64,000 bases of DNA. Source: Argentina anserina. Its lineage: Eukaryota > Streptophyta > Magnoliopsida > Rosales > Rosaceae. The stretch lies in contig NC_065872.1 in assembly GCF_933775445.1 (NCBI RefSeq), positions 12,524,001 to 12,588,000 of the forward strand, given 5' to 3'. The number at the start of each line of letters is the position of its first letter. Position 1 is the stretch's first letter. The notes beneath the pieces are model-generated. The model made no database searches, was not told the origin of the DNA, and saw only the letters and a program-made list of their open reading frames with translations. A program made the translations under genes and the position numbers. Positions 24,380 to 34,203 of the stretch are shown here, piece by piece.

Positions 24380-25650
24380 TTGCTTATTGCAGAACCACCT
24401 ACACTGTTGTACGACACAGACAGTTGTTCACGGATCTAGTGTTTTCAACTTTTTCGATGACTACAATGATTGGCTCCAAATTCATCATTCAAGAAAGACA
24501 CACCGCTTCTTTCATGTTGTCTGATGGTACGACTCTCACTGTCGTTGACACTTTTATGCGCTGAAATCTCCCCGCACCTTGCTGAGTTTTAAAGTCATAC
24601 GTGCCAATAGTTTTCACCTCAATACTTATGTTGAGAATTGAGAGGAATATCTTTGTCTTACCTCCGAGAAAGCAGGTCAGCGCCGCATCTGAAAGAAGAT
24701 GAAAAGTCTCGGGAATGGTTTGTATCTTACTTCCATTCGGATCTTTGAATCATATGCAGTTGCACACAACTTTTCTGATTTAGACTCTTATATGCTTTGG
24801 TATGCCCATCTCAGGCACCCTGGACGTGATATGATGATTAGAATTCTTAAGAATTCACACGGTCATCCATTTTTTAAGTCTCGGAAGCGATGGAGGATCA
24901 CCTCACCCGTGCGCCACACGGTGAAGCATTGTCAATCCGTGCCCTGTACGGTGAGGCTGAGTCTGCCCCTCTCGGCAGCTCCAGGGCAGTATTACCACTG
25001 GCGGCAGAGGCGGCCCCTCTTTCTATTGCCTCCATGGCAATCTCTAATGCCCATTGCTAAGGCTTCAACCGAAAACATTAAATTCGTACAACGTATTCAA
25101 GGTGACATTTGTGGACCTATTCAATTGGAGTGCAGACCTTTTAGATATTTTATGGTATTGGTTGATGCATCGACGCGTTGGTCACACGTTGCTTTGTTAT
25201 CCAAAAGGAATGCTGTATTTGCTAAGTTATTAGCTGAGATCATCAAATTTAGGACTCACCACCCTGATCATCATATCAAATCCAATCGCTTGGATAATGC
25301 TGGAGAATTCACCTCTAAAACTTTTGATGATTACTGCATGTCTATTTGGATCGAAGTTGAACATCTTGTTCCTCATGTTCATTCACATAACGGTCTAGCA
25401 GAAGCTATCATCAAGCGTATTCATCTTGTTGCTCGGGCTATAGTTGTGGGTACTAACCTGCCGGTCTCATCGTGGGGATATGCAGCGTTGTATGCATCAA
25501 CACTTATTTGTTTCCAACTAGTGGCAACCCAAGCATTTAGTGCGTACCAGATGGTTACTGGTTACGAACCCAATATTTCACAGTTAGATATATCTGGTTG
25601 TGCCATCTATGTGCCTATTACGCTCCACTGTGTACTAAGATTGGTCATCT
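24380..25650 (+). pseudogene. copia protease end, pre-integrase and integrase core
   Basis: Fragments of the protease region precede the GAG-pre-integrase motif (L-W-Y-A-H-L-R-H-P-G-R-D, about 24800). The integrase core has G-D-I-C-G-P-I (first Asp), R-L-D-N-A-G-E-F (second Asp) and N-G-L-A-E-A-I-I-K-R (Glu). A GC-rich unrelated-looking stretch (24880-25050) replaces the usual zinc-binding C-x-x-C section between them. Order and residues fit copia. The frame is open from 24699 to 25652 but would lack the HHCC domain. Confidence 0.8.
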
Positions 25651-25659
25651 GAGACGATT

Positions 25660-27650
25660 ATGTATCTATATTGGTTAGAATTCCCCAATTATTGTCCGCT
25701 ACTTAGAACCAACTATCGGAGATCTCTTTATTGCAAGATTTGCAGATTGTCACTTTGATGAGACACACTTCCCGTCGTTAGGGGGAGATGAGAATGTTAT
25801 CATTCCAAATGAACGTCAGAAATTAATGTGGTGTGTCTCCACTATGTCTCATTATGATTTCCGCACTGCTCGAAGTGAGTTAGAAGTGCAACGCATTATT
25901 GACCTCTAGAAAGTCGCGGATTCGATGCCCGACGACTTTGTAGATATTGCTAAAGTGACGAGATCAAACATACCCGTTGCAAATGTACTGGCATGGTTGG
26001 ATGTCCCGAAATACTGGCGTGGAAGACAAGCTCTTGGACCAAGCAATGTTGACACCACCCTTGACAATGGGACGGAGGCCGGCAACGGCACCACCGAGAG
26101 GGACCGACATAGAGCTGCTTTGGCCTCGGCTCCTCAGAGGAAAAGGGGGAAACTGAAAAACTCTAGGGATTCAAAGCCTAGAAAGAAGCGAATGACCAAG
26201 GCACAACGCGTCATCAACGATGAATCTCCATTGTATGAGGTTGTCTCTTATTACAACTATGTCCATGAATCAACTCAAGTGTTACCGTGAGACTTTATAG
26301 AACCTTGTTTGATGCCAGAGAACAACGAAATATCAGTGAACTACATAAGTGAGCAATCGGTCCGAAACCAAGCCATTACATGCATTGATGACATTTTCGC
26401 TTATTCTGTCGCACATGAGATCATATGTGAAGAAGACGTGGAACCTCGCTCTGTAGCTTTATCTGAACGCAGAGCAGATTGGCTGAAGTGGAAGGAAGCA
26501 ATCCAGACAGAACTTGACTCATTGAAGAAGAGATAAGTCTTCGGAAATGTTGAATTGACTCCAAGAGATGTCAAACCTGTTGGACATAAATGGGTCTTCG
26601 TTCGTAAGCGTAATGAGATGACATTGACTATGAGGAGACTTATTCTCTTGTTATGAACATTATTACCTTCAGTTAACTCATTAGTCTGGTAGTGTCTGAA
26701 AGACTAAACATGTAGCTTATGAATGTGGTCACATCTCATCTCTATGAGGATCTTAACGCAAAGATATTCATGAAAGCTCCAGAAGGACTACCTTTACCTC
26801 TATCAAGTGCTTCCAGACCATATAGTACTCATGTAGTCAGATTACTTCGTTCGTTGTATGGGTTGAAGCAATCTGGAAGAATGTGGTACAATCGGTTGCA
26901 TCAATACTTGGTGAGAAAGGGTTATAAGAATGATGAATTATGCCCATGCATGTTCATATGAAAGACTAATTCCGGATTCTTCATCATTTCGGTTTACGTT
27001 GATGATATGAATATAATTGGTACTCTTGATGAGAAGAGACCGTGTCTCATTTGAAGTCAGAATTTGAGATAAAGGACCTAGGGAGGACGAAATTTTGTCT
27101 CGACCTTGAACTTGTGCATAAGGCCAACAACATCCTTGTCCATCAATTGAATTACATGTAGAAAATGCTTCGACGTTTTAATATGGATCTATGCAGTCCA
27201 TTGTCTACTCTCATGGTCGTTCGGAGTCTAGATATCAAGAATGATCCATTCCGTCCTAAAGAGGATGATGAAGAGGTTCTTGGTCCTGAAGTTTCATACC
27301 TTAGTGCAATTGGGGCACTATTGTATCTTGCTCAATGCACTAGACCGGACGTATCTTTCGCAATGAACTTATTAGCTAGATTTAGCTCTGTACCTACGCT
27401 ACATCATTGTAATGGTATCAAGCACTTGTTTCGATACTTGAAAGGTTCCCTTAACATGAAATTGTTCTACCCCTATTGCAGAGAGAACACCGCCACAGTA
27501 CCTCCTCACATCACCGCCATCACCGACCTTGGCCTTGCCGCCGTACGCCGCATCGAGGCCACCGGCCGTCACTGCGTGGAGACCGTGCATGATGCCACCG
27601 AGCAGGCGCGGTCCTATCCTACTCATTTTTCCTGTGCAGAGACTTGAAAC
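25660..27650 (+). pseudogene. copia integrase C-terminus and reverse transcriptase, broken
   Basis: Frames in order: the integrase tail (Y-L-E-P near 25706, then R-F-A-D-C-H-F-D-E), a charged linker (25925-26290), the RT start (R-D-V-K-P-V-G-H-K-W-V-F near 26570), L-Y-G-L-K-Q-S-G-R-M-W-Y-N-R-L (26860), and the RT active site Y-V-D-D-M (about 26997-27011). Stops occur at 26536, 26961 and in several later places. The frame resumes at 27165 with A-L-L-Y-L-A-Q-C-T-R-P-D. A GC-rich insertion at 27480-27625 precedes RNase H. Confidence 0.8.
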
Positions 27651-27654
27651 AACG

Positions 27655-28155
27655 TATTAGTTTGTTATGCTGATGTAGGGTACCTCTTTTACCCTCACAA
27701 AGCTCATTCTCAAACCGGTTATGTGTTTATTATTGGGAATACGGCGATATATTGGAGATCCACTAAGCAATCATTTGTTGCTACTTCTTCGAATCACGCG
27801 GAGATCATTGCTCTCCATGAAGCAGTTAAAAAAGGTATTTGGCTACGATCACTTGTTCGTCATATTTGTGATTCTTGTTGATTAGTCTCTACAACTGATC
27901 AACCTACGTGCATTTATGAAGATAATGCTGCTTGCATAGAGCAGACTAAGTAAGGTTTCATCAAGGGAGACAACACCGACCATATCTCGCCCAAGTTCTT
28001 CTACAATGTTCAACATCAAAATTTCTTGAATGTTCAGATTAATCGAGTGAGTTCAGAATCCAATATTGTAGATTTGTTCACTAAGTCTTTGCCTAAATAT
28101 ACTTTTGTGAAACATGTGAAGAACATCGGCATGTGTCGTTTATCAGAACTGTAGA
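27655..28155 (+). pseudogene. copia RNase H
   Basis: Reads C-Y-A-D-V-G-Y, T-G-Y-V-F-I-I-G-N-T-A-I-Y-W-R-S-T-K-Q, S-S-N-H-A-E-I-I-A-L, E-D-N-A-A-C-I and D-H-I-S-P-K-F-F: the D, E, D and D/H positions of copia RNase H. It ends near L-F-T-K-S-L-P, as usual. At least two stops are present. Confidence 0.8.
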
Positions 28156-28338
28156 GTTTGGTAGAATTCAGGGAAAGTCTACATCACATGTTAAGATCAT
28201 TAGTAGTTGGTGCGTTGTGTCTTTTTTTCCTTCGTTCAAGCTTTTGTTTTACTCAAGAGGTTTTTATTTTGCTTGACAAAGTTTTTACTGAGGCAACATT
28301 GTGTGTCATGCAACCTAGGCATGCGACACAAGGGGGAG

Positions 28339-28533
28339 TGTTACGGGAGAATCACTATTCAACTCTTGTGTATGTTTTAATCTAATTAGGTTTCTTGTTA
28401 GAGATAGATTTACATCTCTATAATAAATTAAGACTCTGAATCCTACGAGATTGTAGTTATGTAATATCTATATATAGACTTACATATGATTTAATAAAGA
28501 CAGTTATTATCCAAATTACTCTCGTTTTTATCA
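28339..28533 (+). repeat. 3' LTR of the copia element
   Basis: Begins TGTTACGG just after the purine tract and ends in 'ctcgtttttatca'. It matches the 5' LTR at 19973-20168 at roughly 85-90% by eye, so the insertion is not recent. Confidence 0.88.
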
Positions 28534-29010
28534 TACTAGGGGCAGATGAACGTTAAAATGAGGACCATACACGTATGATGGTGCGTATTTTTTTTTCGCA
28601 ATTTATCTTTCCAAATTAGTGTTTTGGACATTTCAAAATCAGAAATGTCCCCTCCAGCTCCAGTATAGTATTCTCATACAGAGTTTCATGTACAATACGA
28701 AATATATATGTTGTATCGGAATCGACTCATGCATCTTTAATTGCGCTCTCTTTTATAATTTGATTTATAAGATATTGATGTGATTATTGTACGTCAATTC
28801 GCATTTGGAGTTCGATCTTGTGGTTGTGGAAGTGATCGATTATCGATATAATTGATAACAGTGCAGATATATCCCTGGCTGTGCATAATCTTGAGGTAAA
28901 GCTTCAATAAGGCTAGCGATCGATATTGTAATCACAGATTACACTTCGAAACTTTGATTCAATAATTCTACTACCATCAACAGAAAAAATTATTTAAATC
29001 AGAAGCTTGA
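28534..29010. other. Gene-free interval
   Basis: Nothing supported beyond the presumed 3' UTR of the aspartic protease relic near its right end. Confidence 0.45.
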
Positions 29011-29015
29011 AGAAT

Positions 29016-29863
29016 CTAATGCTTGGTGCAATCAGCTGGCTTGAAGGACACAGTACTTTCCTCAAGGTCATAACCCACCAGGAAGTTCATTTGAGCCAGG
29101 TTTCCCAAGATGGCCACATCATCAGACCGAATCATCGTAAAGCAGATCATATCATCTTCCACCCTAGCAAATGTGTTCAAAGCGTTCAACTTCACATCAG
29201 CACCACTAAAATGTAGTGTGATAACGGGAACATCGATGTCATGATCACTCTTGCTTCTGAAACAAAGACTCAGAACCCCATTCGGGTCACTAACATGCTC
29301 TGCATTAATCGCCTCTTTCAAAGCCGAGACGACATCGTCATAGAACCCAGGTGGTAGCAAGGTCAGCGTCGTCCCGGAGTCGATGATAATGTTACCCTTA
29401 TTGGCAGCAACGCCCTTATTAGAGGATTGGCTGCTCTTGTAGGATAGCCTCTTTTTACCGACGCTAATTGCCTCAAGTGTAAGGTAATAGAATGTGTCGG
29501 GTTGCTTGGAAACCAGAGAAGTTGAGACGGCACCGTTGCCTGAGACTATTCCGTCAGTACCAAAACTTATCTTGCTTGAAACGGAGGATCTAGCTGACGT
29601 GGGAACCAAGCAATATGAAAATTTCCCTCCGTTTAGTTGAGAAATGAAAGAAAGAGGGCCACCGCCAAGACCGATTAAGCCGGAGCCGGACTCATCAAAT
29701 GTGCCACCGTTTTCATGTCCACAACCGAATATGATTTTTGGAAGGGAAACAGGACGACCGTTAGCCGAGCCAAATGTGAAGGTTTCCTGAGCTAGACTCC
29801 CTCGAGTGAACGAACGATCTCCATAACGATAACTGTACACACAAGCGTCACCACGGTCCGCAC
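29016..29863 (-). pseudogene. A1 aspartic protease (CDR1-like), 5'-truncated
   Basis: Pepsin-like plant proteases of the CDR1 group are secreted or apoplastic endopeptidases. The open frame reads Y-G-D-R-S-F-T-R-G-S-L-A (flap region), F-G-C-G-H-E-N-G-G, G-L-I-G-L-G-G-G-P-L-S, I-I-I-D-S-G-T-T-L-T (second catalytic Asp), C-F-R-S and I-L-G-N-L-A-Q, then ends in the usual C-terminal strand. The N-terminal lobe with signal peptide, propeptide and first catalytic D-T-G-S is missing. At 29863 there is a splice-acceptor-like 'tttgtag', and beyond about 29900 the sequence becomes retrotransposon-like. CDR1-type genes are normally about 430 codons and intronless, so I read this as a gene cut off at its 5' side. 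A distant 5' exon is possible, but none was found. Confidence 0.8.
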
Positions 29864-30948
29864 CTACAAATGAAGCAGGTGAAATCAGAAAACGGTTGAT
29901 CAGTATATAACTCTATACAAATCTCAGTGAATACTATTTTTAAAATATGATGTTGGGTCCACCATCACTTCCAGACTCACCCAGAATTATCGATACACTA
30001 CCACTCTAAGAAATTTTTCTTTACTTTCATGAAAAACCCTTAATGGCCACCTAATTATTTTGAGAAGCCAAATACTCATGTTCAATTGTCAAAGCATTTG
30101 GCCAAAGCAACTGCTCTACAAGTAGCAATTAAGGATCACTCCCTTATCGTAAAATTTAGTCATTGTTGAACTCTTAAGTTAAACATCTCCTTATCCAACA
30201 ATAACTGACATGATGCATGGAGAGAACTGAGCCAAACCAAGTCTCCAACACTAAACACCACTTGTACTTGGAAGAAGTATTCGGTCCTCAACCGCTCCTT
30301 TACCAAAGTGAGAAAGTCCTCGTTACGAAAGATTTATTAAAACACCACTAAGCTAAAGTCATCTCATTCCTTACATTCAATATAATTACTTCACCGCCAC
30401 TGCGTCTCATTTGGATCAGTGGTATAACTACGATCCAATTCTCAACACCAGACAAATGATTAATTTCATCAAAGATCCGCGTTCTCAATTAAATGCTCGT
30501 CTAGCAAATAATTAAATCATGGCGCCATAAATGAAATTTCCCCAACACCTTAGATTTCTTGGTCAACCAAGAACGATGAGTAACATCAATTGTCTATGGC
30601 CCAACCAAAACAAGTTGAAACGCAACGACGACATAATGTGAATCTCAACTCAATAATTGCATCACCTCTTTAAGGATGTATCACACACCCTACCACTCCA
30701 TTACCAATAATCTTAGAGATGCTTGTCACGAAAATTTTCGTTAAACCACCTCCAACATATGGTCTTCACATCCCTTACCTTGAAAATAATACTTCAACCT
30801 CATTAGGTCTCAACTTAGATTAGTTTCATAACTAAAATCCAATGCTCAGGATTGGAACACTCAATATCCCTTAATGCAGGATCAACGCTCTCCATCAAGA
30901 CTTCTTGATAGGTCTCTAGCCCGATGGAAATCTATCTACTCAAACCAG

Positions 30949-31680
30949 TTAGCATTCTTGTAATTTCTTCACCCTGAATTGATGGTAACTAGATCTAATA
31001 TCAATCTTAGAGAATACCGTATCCCTTCTAAGATGATTGAACAATTCATCAATCCTAGGCAAAAGATATCTATTCTTGATGGTCATCTTATTCAATTCCT
31101 TATAGTCCACACACAACCGCAGGGAACCATCTTTCTTTTTCACGAACAACATCAGTGCACCCCAAGGTGAGACATTAGGTCTAATGAACCCTTGGTCTAA
31201 TAGCCCATCTATATTCACTTTCCACTCTTTAAGCTTGTTCTGCCCCATCCTATAAGGCGCCTTCAACACAGGTGCTATACCAGGTACAACATCAATATAT
31301 AAATGGACAACTCTCCGAGGAGGTAAACTCGGTATCTCCTGAAACATCTCACTATACTCGGATACCACCACACTATCTGTGATAGCTACTTCCTGATCCA
31401 CAGACTCCACATGTGCCAAGACAGGAGCTCTCGTGGCATTATCCGACTTGAGGCAACGATAACGAAAAACTGGCTCCCCGGGACTATGGAAAAACACTAC
31501 CATGACTAAGCAATCGATCAAAGCATGATGTGGCCTCAACCAATCAATTCTTATGATCACATCATAGGTGTGGTCCAGAATCACTATCAAGGAAGCATGG
31601 AATTCTCTACCCCTAATCACAATAGGGCAAGCCTTGCAGATTGTCTCAAACTCAAGAGACTCCAAGGAGTGAAGTGACAC
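30949..31680 (-). pseudogene. gypsy protease/reverse transcriptase fragment
   Basis: The frame contains I-D-W-L-R-P-H-H-A (the end of a retropepsin-like domain), then the RT entry motif P-Y-R-M, then [12 protein letters not shown] and [18 protein letters not shown], then [12 protein letters not shown]. The catalytic Y-x-D-D region is not reached: the frame ends at a stop at 30949 and later sequence is too decayed to follow. This is diagnostic of Ty3-gypsy. Confidence 0.85.
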
Positions 31681-32031
31681 ATAAAGATCTTCTAAGAGAT
31701 GTGGGAATCAACCCTAACACCTCTACTACCGAACTAGCAATAAAAAGTGTGATGCTCCCGTATCAAACAGTACTCTAGCAAGGTAGTCAAAATTATATAC
31801 GGTACTTTCCACTCTTGTGTCCCGCTATTAACCAAGATACTTAGAGGGAAGATGAATCATCAAAGTATTATCACAATACTTCTATTTAGAGGACCAAACC
31901 TTAAGGTGTGGCTCCTAACACTCTTGCGTACCCAGTGACATATCAATACCGAAGAGCATGTGATGGAAATCTGCTGCAGTCGGGCCATCGCTCCTGGATG
32001 ATATTGATAAATCGCCAAATACGCAACTTAC

Positions 32032-32043
32032 GCTCTGATACCA
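32032..32043 (-). other. Retrotransposon primer binding site (tRNA-Met type)
   Basis: The minus strand reads TGGTATCAGAGC, directly after the LTR end, complementary to the 3' end of initiator tRNA-Met. It fixes the minus-strand orientation of this LTR family. Confidence 0.85.
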
Positions 32044-32045
32044 AC

Positions 32046-33235
32046 TGTCACGACCCCGAATTTCGAATGATAAAAATTTAAAATTTGAAGCCATGAAAAC
32101 TCACTAGTTTCCTCACTCGTTTCGTCGATCACCTAATAGCATGATAAAATGCTTAGAAAATTATACGTAAAATATCATGTGACAATTTCAGTACAGCTAA
32201 ATGTTGTTCATAGAACACTGTTCACAGGACGATGTTCACGTTTTACTAACCACTGTTCCAATGTACTGTTTTACTAAAACATTCTTCACATTTTACTATT
32301 TACAGAGTATTGTTCATGAATAATGTTCACAGTACTGTTCATGCGGCGCCACTGTTCGCCGACCGCCACCAATGACCACCGAATTTCACCACTACAATCT
32401 AAATGAAATTCCTAACAACTTCCTAGTTCACCACAAAATCTAATTCTGAACCTAAACACTTCAATTTAACAAGAACCGAAAAGCCCCAATTTAAAAACTA
32501 AGGATTTATTTTCTTCGATTTTCCTAGCACACAACGATTGAGGTTAAATATTTTGGACGATTTGTAGTATGCAATGAGACATTCAAAATCAAACAAGAAT
32601 CGTACCGATTGGTTGCCGGAGGAGGGAGATCCGACAAGTTGAAGTTCGACGAAATATACTTTTTCGGGAGAACTTCCGGGTTTCACCGCTCCTAAACGGC
32701 GGCGAGATGGCGGGTGGCGCTGCCACTAATCGATAGGGGACGCAACGACCTTTTCAAACGTGACCGGTGTACCGCTCTATGGTGGCTGGACGGCGGAGAT
32801 CCGACGGCCCAAAGTCAGCCACTCGAAGAGGGAAAAATCTGGGATTTCCGGGTATGAAAAGTACCCATGAACAATACCCGATCCGAAATTTCTGATTTTT
32901 CTCCATTTTTTCTCTTTAATTCCCCTATTTATACTATTTTCTAAAAATGTCCAAATACCTTTTGATTCGTAATTTCTTTATACGAACTCCGATTTAGGCA
33001 TGCCACGTGTCCACGAATTCGTATCGACGAGCTCTATGACTTTCATGTAAGAAGTTTTCCAAGAAACCCAATGAGTCAAAAGTCAACTCTTAGACTCGTC
33101 AAATTGAACGTTTCCGAACAATTAATATTTAGAACCCTTTCGTTTTCATCATCGTCTAATAAAATTGGACAATGACTAACTTAATAATATCCGGGAACTC
33201 ATTAGAAATTAGATATGAATTTTCGGGGTATTACA
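32046..33235 (-). repeat. LTR of the truncated gypsy element, 1190 bp
   Basis: Ends are tgtcacgaccccg (32046) and ggggtattaca (33235) on the plus strand. The section near 32105-32175 ('cgtttcgtcgatcacctaa') matches 12524-12580 of the solo LTR, so they belong to one family, but this copy lacks about 1 kb present in the longer LTR. Confidence 0.85.
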
Positions 33236-33631
33236 TCAATAAAAAGTACAAGAGAGAGCCAGAGGCACATTATATTCTTACACCACAATATAAAGTCACT
33301 AGCCTTGGCATGACAAGAAAATTAGTCTGATTATTAGCAGGCATATCAGTGCCCTGGCATTTCTTAAGCCCATAGGGTTGCGATTCCCCCGAGCTACTTC
33401 ATAGAATTATTGATTAAATATCTGAGCCAAGCCAGAGTCGCATGGAGCTCAGCTCAACCAGGCTTATGAGAGCTGGCTAGGCAAATGCCGTGAAGTTTTA
33501 TTTGCTGCCACAGGTGGAAGGGATGATTTACACAGAATATAGCACAAAACCATTCTAAATTTTCTCACGGGGACTACCAAAGCATAGTAAGGAAGATAGC
33601 TACTCCCTAAAGCATTTACTTTTTTCAATTC
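33236..33631. other. Intergenic, 3' flank of the mutase pseudogene
   Basis: No supported feature. Short minus-strand ORFs here match nothing I know. Confidence 0.4.
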
Positions 33632-33639
33632 ACCAAGTA

Positions 33640-34190
33640 TAGGGGTGGGCATAAAAAACGGAAATCTCTATCCCGTCCCGATCTTGTCCCGAAATTCATA
33701 GGGACGGGACGGAGGTCTAAAAATGTTCGTCCCGTCCTGATCTCGTCCCGCTTCATAATAGTGGGATGAGACGTGGGACGAATAATTTCTATCCCGTTTC
33801 GTCCCGTCCCGTCCCACCTTTAATGAAAACTTTAAAATTCTTATATATTTGTATCAAAATGAAACTAATTTATGTTCTTAATAACTCCAAAATTATATCA
33901 ACTCAAATAATAATAGTAAATTATAATATTTTGAACATAATATGCATTTTTTTATTAAAATTTCATTATTGAATGTTACTTTGTTATGAAAAAAAAATAA
34001 AAATATAGGTTTTTATTTAACTTGATAAGAAGGTGGGATTTGTCCCGTCCCGATCCCGTCCCGTCCCAACCGGGATTAATCCCGAGTGGGATGCATTTTT
34101 AAAAACCCTCGTCCCGTCCCGATTCAAAAGAGTAAGACGGGACGTGGGATGAGCCCCGTCTCGTCCCATCCCGTCCCGTACCCACCCCTA
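33640..34190. mobile_element. hAT-type MITE, 551 bp, with 8-bp TSD
   Basis: Terminal inverted repeats read 'taggggtgggca' at 33640 and 'acccaccccta' ending at 34190. A perfect 8-bp target-site duplication, accaagta, flanks it (33632-33639 and 34191-34198). TSD length and the YAGGGGTGGGC end are typical of hAT non-autonomous elements. Both halves are rich in cccgtccc / gggacggg repeats around an AT-rich core (about 33830-34020). No coding content. It lies just beyond the last coding exon of the mutase pseudogene. Confidence 0.9.
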
Positions 34191-34203
34191 ACCAAGTATG
34201 TAT

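Larger units (their letters stand above)
19973..28533 (+). mobile_element. Ty1-copia retrotransposon, degenerate, with both LTRs
   Basis: Two similar LTRs bound the element (about 19973-20168 and 28339-28533, each ~195 bp). The order is gag, protease, integrase, RT, RNase H, diagnostic of copia. Each domain carries stops or frameshifts. The gag is split by a second element (21705-23115), and non-coding or GC-rich stretches interrupt pol. A purine-rich tract (aagggggag) lies immediately before the 3' LTR. The flanking 5-mers cannot be matched as a TSD with confidence. The element cannot be autonomous. Confidence 0.9.
29900..33235 (-). mobile_element. Truncated Ty3-gypsy element (minus strand)
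   Basis: The minus-strand order is 5' LTR (33235-32046), primer binding site (32043-32032), a short leader, then protease and RT (31680-30949) and decayed sequence to about 29900. The gag region is missing: only about 350 bases separate the PBS from protease. The 3' LTR is also absent, so the element is both internally deleted and 3'-truncated. Confidence 0.75.

Noticed and set aside
25906..26094. Minus-strand frame over the copia linker
   Set aside because: Antisense shadow of the copia pol frame.
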